From JAFGQJ01 sp964588525 (GTDB taxonomy: Bacteria > Spirochaetota > Spirochaetia > SZUA-6 > DRHE01): a stretch of 9,818 bases of DNA. Both the position numbers and the translations under genes were made by a program. Below are positions 6,496 to 9,818 of the stretch, one piece after another. The stretch lies in assembly GCA_964588525.1 (NCBI GenBank), contig CAZPQC010000138.1, positions 1 to 9,818 on the forward strand. The letters are read 5' to 3'. Within the stretch, counting starts at the first letter, position 1; every line of letters starts with the position of its first letter. Under the pieces are notes generated by a model. It saw nothing but the letters and a program-made list of their open reading frames with translations. It searched no databases and had not been told where the DNA came from.

Positions 6496-7343
6496 ACAAG
6501 GTTACCATCTCCGGCCTGCACAAGAGAAAACAGCGGGGCGAGAAGATCACGGTCCTGACCGTCTACGATTATCCCTTTGCCCGCCTGGCCGATGAGGCGG
6601 GGATCGACTGTCTGTTGGTGAGCGATGTTCTGGGGCAGGTCGGTCTGGGCTACGAATCCACCGTGCCCGTTACCGTTGATGAGATGGTCCACCACACCAA
6701 GGCGGTGCTTCGGGGTGCCCCCAGAGCCCTGGTTCTGGCCAAGATGCCCTTCCTCTCCGTCTCCGGAGATATTCACAGAGCCTTCGAGTCGGCCGAACGT
6801 CTGATCAAGGATGCCGGCGCCCGCGGGCTGGAGGTCGAGGGGGGGCCGGAGATTCTGCCGGTTGTGGCCGGGCTCTTCCGGGCCGGGATCCCGGTCATGC
6901 CCCACATCGGTGCCACCGTGCAAACGTACCTACGTTCCGGAATCTTCAGAAACCAGGGAACGGAGAGCGAAGAGGCCAAGGCCCTTCTCGATCTGGCTCT
7001 GGAGCTGGAAGCGGCGGGAGCGTTCGCCGTCATGCTGGAGTGCGTTCCTGCCGAGGTGGCGGAGACGATGAGCCGACGGCTGAAGATCCCGGTGATCGGG
7101 ATCGGGTCCGGCCCGGCCTGCGACGGCCAGATCCTGGTTGCTCAGGATCTGCTCGGCCTGTTCGACCGCTTCGTGCCCAAGTTCGTGAAGGTTTACCGGC
7201 ACCTTGGACGGGAAGTTCTGACGGCGTTTCAGGAGTTCCGGGATGACGTGGAAAGCGGAACGTTTCCAGCTTCCGAACACAGTACCTCCATGGAAGCGCG
7301 GCAGCTGGCCGGCTTGAAACGGTTGCTGGGGTCGGAGAAGTAA
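6492..7343 (+). CDS. panB: PanB-like 3-methyl-2-oxobutanoate hydroxymethyltransferase with altered active site
   Basis: A 283-residue protein aligning along its whole length with ketopantoate hydroxymethyltransferase. PanB adds a hydroxymethyl from 5,10-methylene-tetrahydrofolate to 2-oxoisovalerate in pantothenate synthesis. Conserved signs: TVYDYPFA (23-30), ESTVPVTV (55-62), VEGG (115-118), His138, LECVP (182-186, containing the catalytic-base Glu183), IPVIGIGSG (199-207), DGQILV (211-216) and VPKFVK (228-233). Against E. coli PanB recalled from memory, Asp45 and Glu116 (Glu114 in E. coli) remain. However, metal ligand Asp84 is Lys84, substrate-contact Lys112 is Glu114, and Ser46 is Val46. 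It may thus be a paralogue with another 2-oxo acid or reaction. AGGGAG lies 8 nt before ATG 6492. It sits 61 nt after the MeTr-like gene and 1 nt before the aminotransferase, and no panC or panD is adjacent. Fold family is sure, specific function is not. Confidence 0.85.
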   Translation: MNKVTISGLHKRKQRGEKITVLTVYDYPFARLADEAGIDCLLVSDVLGQVGLGYESTVPVTVDEMVHHTKAVLRGAPRALVLAKMPFLSVSGDIHRAFESAERLIKDAGARGLEVEGGPEILPVVAGLFRAGIPVMPHIGATVQTYLRSGIFRNQGTESEEAKALLDLALELEAAGAFAVMLECVPAEVAETMSRRLKIPVIGIGSGPACDGQILVAQDLLGLFDRFVPKFVKVYRHLGREVLTAFQEFRDDVESGTFPASEHSTSMEARQLAGLKRLLGSEK

Positions 7344-7344
7344 C

Positions 7345-8544
7345 GTGTCGATTTCGGTGAATCCGGCGGTCGCCGCCATACCCTACGGGGACCGGAAGCG
7401 AATCATGGAGTTGTGCAGAGGTCGTGAGGATCTGGTCGACCTCATGTCCGGCAATCCGTATCAGCAGATGCCGGAGTGGATTCGCCGGCGGACGACCGAG
7501 CTGCTCAACTCCGGACCGATGCGCTACACCCACTACTGGGGAATGCCTGAGCTACGGCAACGGCTGGCTGAGAAGCTCCGGAGCGAATGCGGGATCAGCG
7601 TGGATCCTGAACGCGGGATCCTGGTTACCCACGGGGTGCAGGAGGCTCTGTACGTGGTGATGCGCACCCTGCTGAGGCCGGGGGAGGAAGTGCTGATCCC
7701 CTCGCCCCACTACGCCAACTATCTGCTGAACACGGTGGCCTGCGGTGCGGAACCGGTGTTCGTGCCCCTGAGAGAGACAGGCGGTTTTCTGCCGGAGGTA
7801 GATGAATTGGAAGCGGCCCTCAGCGGGAAGACCCGGCTGATCGTCTTTTCCAATCCCAACAATCCCCTGGGCGTCACCTGGCCCGACGGTAAGGTCGAAG
7901 AGCTTGCCGATTTTGTCCGAAAGCACGATCTGCTGGTCGTGGTCGACGAGATCTACCGGGATTTCGCCGCCCCCCGGCCGCCCCTGAGCATCGCCTCTCT
8001 GCCGGGGATGCAGCAGCGGACCTTCACGCTTCAGGGCTTCTCCAAGAGCTACTTCATGATGGGCATGCGGATCGGCTATCTGGCCGGTCCCGAGGAGGTG
8101 ATGCTCCACATCAAGCAGCTGCACTACCTCATCATGCTCTGCCCCTCCCGCATAGCCCAGTACGCCGCCCTGGCCGCCCTGGACTGTCCGGCCGAATGCC
8201 TGGAACCGATGTATCGGGAGTATCGGGAAAAGCTGCGGATTCTCTACGACGGGATAATGCGTATCCCGGGGGTGAGCTGCGTCCAGCCGAACGGCTCCTT
8301 CTACGTGTTTCCCAATTTCTCCTGCTTCGGATTGAGCTCGATGGATCTGGCCGCGAAGTTGATCGAAGAGGCGGCGGTCATGACCCTTCCCGGAACCGAG
8401 TTTGGTTCCGCGGGTGAGGGACACCTGCGTCTGTCCGTGGTTTCGGACCGGGATCGCGTGGAGCAGGGGTTGGAGCGTTTGCTGCGTTTCGCTCAAGGCA
8501 GGAGCAACCAGGTCATCCCGGGCCGGGGAATGCGAACGTCATAG
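7345..8544 (+). CDS. PLP-dependent class I/II aminotransferase
   Basis: A 399-residue fold-type I aminotransferase that should interconvert an amino acid and its 2-oxo acid. Signatures: YTHYWGMPELR (61-71, the substrate-loop region before the large domain), SNPNNPLG (169-176, Asn173), VVVDEIYRDF (198-207, Asp201 and Tyr204 at the PLP ring), QGFSKSYFMMGMRIGYL (230-246, Schiff-base Lys234 and phosphate-binding Arg242) and LRLSVV (361-366, Arg362 for the substrate carboxylate). All key residues are present. It starts with GTG 7345, one base after the PanB-like stop, with GGAG about 8 nt upstream, so translation is almost certainly coupled. Length is normal for aspartate/aromatic-type family members. 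Substrate is not evident. Pairing with the PanB-like protein suggests that it makes or consumes the 2-oxo acid that protein uses. No terminator hairpin is evident after its stop. Confidence 0.92.
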   Translation: MSISVNPAVAAIPYGDRKRIMELCRGREDLVDLMSGNPYQQMPEWIRRRTTELLNSGPMRYTHYWGMPELRQRLAEKLRSECGISVDPERGILVTHGVQEALYVVMRTLLRPGEEVLIPSPHYANYLLNTVACGAEPVFVPLRETGGFLPEVDELEAALSGKTRLIVFSNPNNPLGVTWPDGKVEELADFVRKHDLLVVVDEIYRDFAAPRPPLSIASLPGMQQRTFTLQGFSKSYFMMGMRIGYLAGPEEVMLHIKQLHYLIMLCPSRIAQYAALAALDCPAECLEPMYREYREKLRILYDGIMRIPGVSCVQPNGSFYVFPNFSCFGLSSMDLAAKLIEEAAVMTLPGTEFGSAGEGHLRLSVVSDRDRVEQGLERLLRFAQGRSNQVIPGRGMRTS

Positions 8545-8558
8545 CAAAACGGTCAGGA

Positions 8559-8587
8559 TTGACAGGTTGCAGATGCATATTTATACT
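8559..8587 (+). promoter_or_regulatory. Sigma-70-type promoter of the ABC importer genes
   Basis: TTGACA (8559-8564) and TATACT (8582-8587) are separated by exactly 17 bp (6/6 and 5/6 matches). Transcription would begin near 8594, giving a leader of about 38 nt before ATG 8632. This excludes the in-frame GTG at 8590 as a start for this transcript. The spacer contains TTGCAGATGCAT, with a palindromic ATGCAT. Confidence 0.75.
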
Positions 8588-8598
8588 GAGTGATCTTT

Positions 8599-8610
8599 GC
8601 GAAGCATCGC
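8599..8610 (+). repeat. GCGA-N4-TCGC leader element shared with the MttB-like leader
   Basis: GCGAAGCATCGC lies just after the predicted transcription start. Its first 11 bases are identical to 4168-4178 in the methyltransferase leader. GCGA and TCGC are inverted halves, as in GCGATGATGATCGC at 4141-4154. It may be an operator or short RNA hairpin; the function is inferred only. Confidence 0.35.
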
Positions 8611-8631
8611 GGTCTGCAGCTACGAACATCA

Positions 8632-9468
8632 ATGAGTGAAGATATAAAAGCCAGAATTTCGCCTCTTCATTGGTTGAGGCAAAGGGTATTCCTCTTCCGG
8701 CACCCCTGGATCGACATTGTCGAGTACGTAGCTCTAATCGCCCTGATCATCTGGCTGATGTCGATGAGCACGGCTCGGCTTGGCTACTACTGGCAGTGGT
8801 TCCGGGTTCCCAGGTACCTGTTTCAGATCAAAGACGGGCGATTGATAGTGGGCAAGTTGATCCAAGGTTTGTTATTCACCTTTCGGATCTCCGGGGTCAG
8901 CCTGTTGCTGGCTTTCACCGTTGGCCTGACCACCGCCCTGGTCCGGCTGTCCGGTTCATTCATGGGCCGGATTCTGTCCAGGGTGTACCTGGAGACGATC
9001 CGCAACACACCGCTGATCGTTCAGATCTACCTGATGTACTTCGTCATCGGTCCGATTCTCGGGCTCGGGCGCTTCGGATCGGCGGTCCTGGCCCTGACGT
9101 TGTTCGAGGGAGCCTACTTGTCGGAGATCTTCCGTGCAGGCATCACCTCTCTGCACAAGGGGCAGTGGGAAGCGGCCCACAGTCTGGGACTGAGCGGTTT
9201 CTATACATACAGGGATGTGATCCTTCCCCAGGCCATACGCCGAATCCTTCCCCCTTTGACCGGTCAGGTCATCACGCTCATCAAGAACTCCGCTCTGGTC
9301 AGCATTGTATCCCTCAGCGATCTGGCTCAGAATGCGAAAATTATCGCAGCGGATACGTTCCTGACCTTCGAGATCTGGTTTACCGCAGCAGCGATCTATC
9401 TGGTGATTACCGTAGCCCTCTCCACGTTAGCCTATTACTTGGAGAAACGATTTACAATCCTGACCTGA
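8632..9468 (+). CDS. Polar amino acid ABC transporter permease (HisM/GlnP type)
   Basis: Inner-membrane permease of a polar amino acid importer, 278 residues from ATG 8632. Hydrophobic helices lie near residues 30-46, 86-106, 128-146, 150-168, 212-230 and 248-270. The family signature ETIRNTPLIVQIYLMYF (121-137) is present. The cytoplasmic coupling helix carries the EAA motif: EAAHSLGL followed by VILP, with Glu180, Gly186 and Pro199. About 27 basic and amphipathic residues precede the first helix. The frame is open back to a GTG at 8590, but that codon lies ahead of the predicted transcription start, so ATG 8632 is preferred although its ribosome site is weak. The ATPase gene follows after 16 nt. 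No periplasmic binding protein is in the window; it probably lies downstream. Its position beside a transaminase and methyltransferases suggests an amino acid or betaine-like substrate. Confidence 0.9.
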   Translation: MSEDIKARISPLHWLRQRVFLFRHPWIDIVEYVALIALIIWLMSMSTARLGYYWQWFRVPRYLFQIKDGRLIVGKLIQGLLFTFRISGVSLLLAFTVGLTTALVRLSGSFMGRILSRVYLETIRNTPLIVQIYLMYFVIGPILGLGRFGSAVLALTLFEGAYLSEIFRAGITSLHKGQWEAAHSLGLSGFYTYRDVILPQAIRRILPPLTGQVITLIKNSALVSIVSLSDLAQNAKIIAADTFLTFEIWFTAAAIYLVITVALSTLAYYLEKRFTILT

Positions 9469-9471
9469 TGC

Positions 9472-9476
9472 AGGAG
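9472..9476 (+). promoter_or_regulatory. Ribosome binding site of the ABC ATPase
   Basis: AGGAG lies 8 nt before ATG 9485 but only 2 nt before another in-frame ATG at 9479. The spacing favours 9485 as the start. Confidence 0.6.
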
Positions 9477-9484
9477 TTATGGGA

Positions 9485-9818
9485 ATGAGCGAGAAAGAGC
9501 TAGGCGAACATATTATCACGATCGACAATGTCAGCAAGACATTTGTCGGGGGAGTCCAGGCCGTGAAGGATTTCTCTACCAAGATCCGCCGCCGGGAAGT
9601 GGTCGTGATCATGGGGCCGTCGGGATCGGGTAAATCGACTCTGCTGCGCTGTCTCAACGGGCTGGAGGAACCGGACAGCGGCACCATCGTCGTGGACAAC
9701 ATCCCCCTGGACGACAACAGGAAGAACCGCCTCGAGATCCGCAAAGAGGTGGGTATGGTCTTCCAATCCTTCAACCTCTTCCCCCACCTCACCGCCCTGG
9801 AAAACGTGAATCTGGCCC
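9485..9818 (+). CDS. Polar amino acid ABC transporter ATP-binding protein, 3'-truncated by the window edge
   Basis: N-terminal 111 codons of an ABC ATPase, partner of the permease just upstream. The Walker A motif GPSGSGKST is at residues 44-52, followed by LLRCLNGLEEPDSGTI. The Q-loop VGMVFQSFNLFPHLTALENV lies near residues 89-108 and is the form typical of GlnQ/HisP/ArtP-type amino acid importers. The signature LSGGQ, Walker B and H-loop lie beyond the window. The gene starts 16 nt after the permease stop with a good ribosome site, so the two are co-transcribed. It should couple ATP hydrolysis on the cytoplasmic face to uptake. Substrate class (polar amino acid) is inferred from the Q-loop style and the permease family. 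Confidence 0.93.
   Translation, partial: MSEKELGEHIITIDNVSKTFVGGVQAVKDFSTKIRRREVVVIMGPSGSGKSTLLRCLNGLEEPDSGTIVVDNIPLDDNRKNRLEIRKEVGMVFQSFNLFPHLTALENVNLA

Noticed and set aside
5873..6550. Antisense open frame of about 225 codons crossing the MeTr-like and PanB-like genes
   Set aside because: It covers conserved coding sequence on the other strand, with no domain and no credible ribosome site.
7552..8496. Long antisense open frame of about 314 codons opposite the aminotransferase
   Set aside because: It is typical of GC-rich DNA opposite a real gene. The composition is low in sense, there is no recognisable domain, and the + strand gene has all its catalytic motifs.
1..9818. Insertion sequences, tRNA genes, CRISPR arrays or phage remnants
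   Set aside because: No terminal inverted repeats with a transposase, no tRNA-like cloverleaf, no regularly spaced repeats and no phage-type proteins were seen.

Overview
The window is bacterial DNA, fairly GC-rich and gene-dense. Shine-Dalgarno sites are recognisable, and three intergenic sites read as near-consensus sigma-70 promoters, each with a 17-bp spacer. The gene content suggests an anaerobe that lives partly on methylated amines or betaines: an MttB-superfamily methyltransferase lies beside a methyltetrahydrofolate:corrinoid methyltransferase. Such pairs are known in Desulfitobacterium-type Firmicutes, acetogens, Desulfobacterota and Spirochaetota. The sequence alone does not let me choose a phylum.

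Left part (1-3944): the 3' portion of an APC-superfamily amino acid permease on the + strand converges on two - strand genes. These are an AMP-forming acyl-CoA synthetase (2229-3944) and, downstream of it, a DHPS-like metallo-beta-lactamase-fold hydrolase (1259-2137). A 12-bp-stem hairpin at 1227-1254 separates the convergent genes. The hydrolase appears to have its own promoter in the 91-bp gap behind the synthetase.

Middle part (3945-8544): a 279-bp divergent intergenic region holds a perfect TTGACA-17-TATAAT promoter for a + strand cluster. The order is non-pyrrolysine MttB-like methyltransferase, MtgA/MeTr-like methyltransferase, PanB-like hydroxymethyltransferase and class I/II aminotransferase. 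The last two genes are 1 nt apart. No corrinoid protein, corrinoid-activating protein or regulator is present in the window.

Right part (8545-9818): a second near-consensus promoter (TTGACA-17-TATACT) drives a polar amino acid ABC importer, with the permease complete and the ATPase cut by the window edge. The leaders of this transcript and of the methyltransferase transcript share an 11-base motif, which may indicate common control.

Taken together, a plausible reading (inference) is a cassette for uptake and breakdown of an N-methylated amino acid. The ABC importer would bring in the substrate, MttB-like would pass a methyl to a corrinoid protein, and the MeTr-like enzyme would pass it to tetrahydrofolate. 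The aminotransferase would convert the amino acid to a 2-oxo acid, and the PanB-like enzyme would act on a 2-oxo acid using a C1-folate. The most striking detail is that the PanB-like protein seems to have lost one metal-ligand aspartate to lysine and to have exchanged the active-site lysine for glutamate. It may therefore not be an ordinary pantothenate-pathway enzyme.
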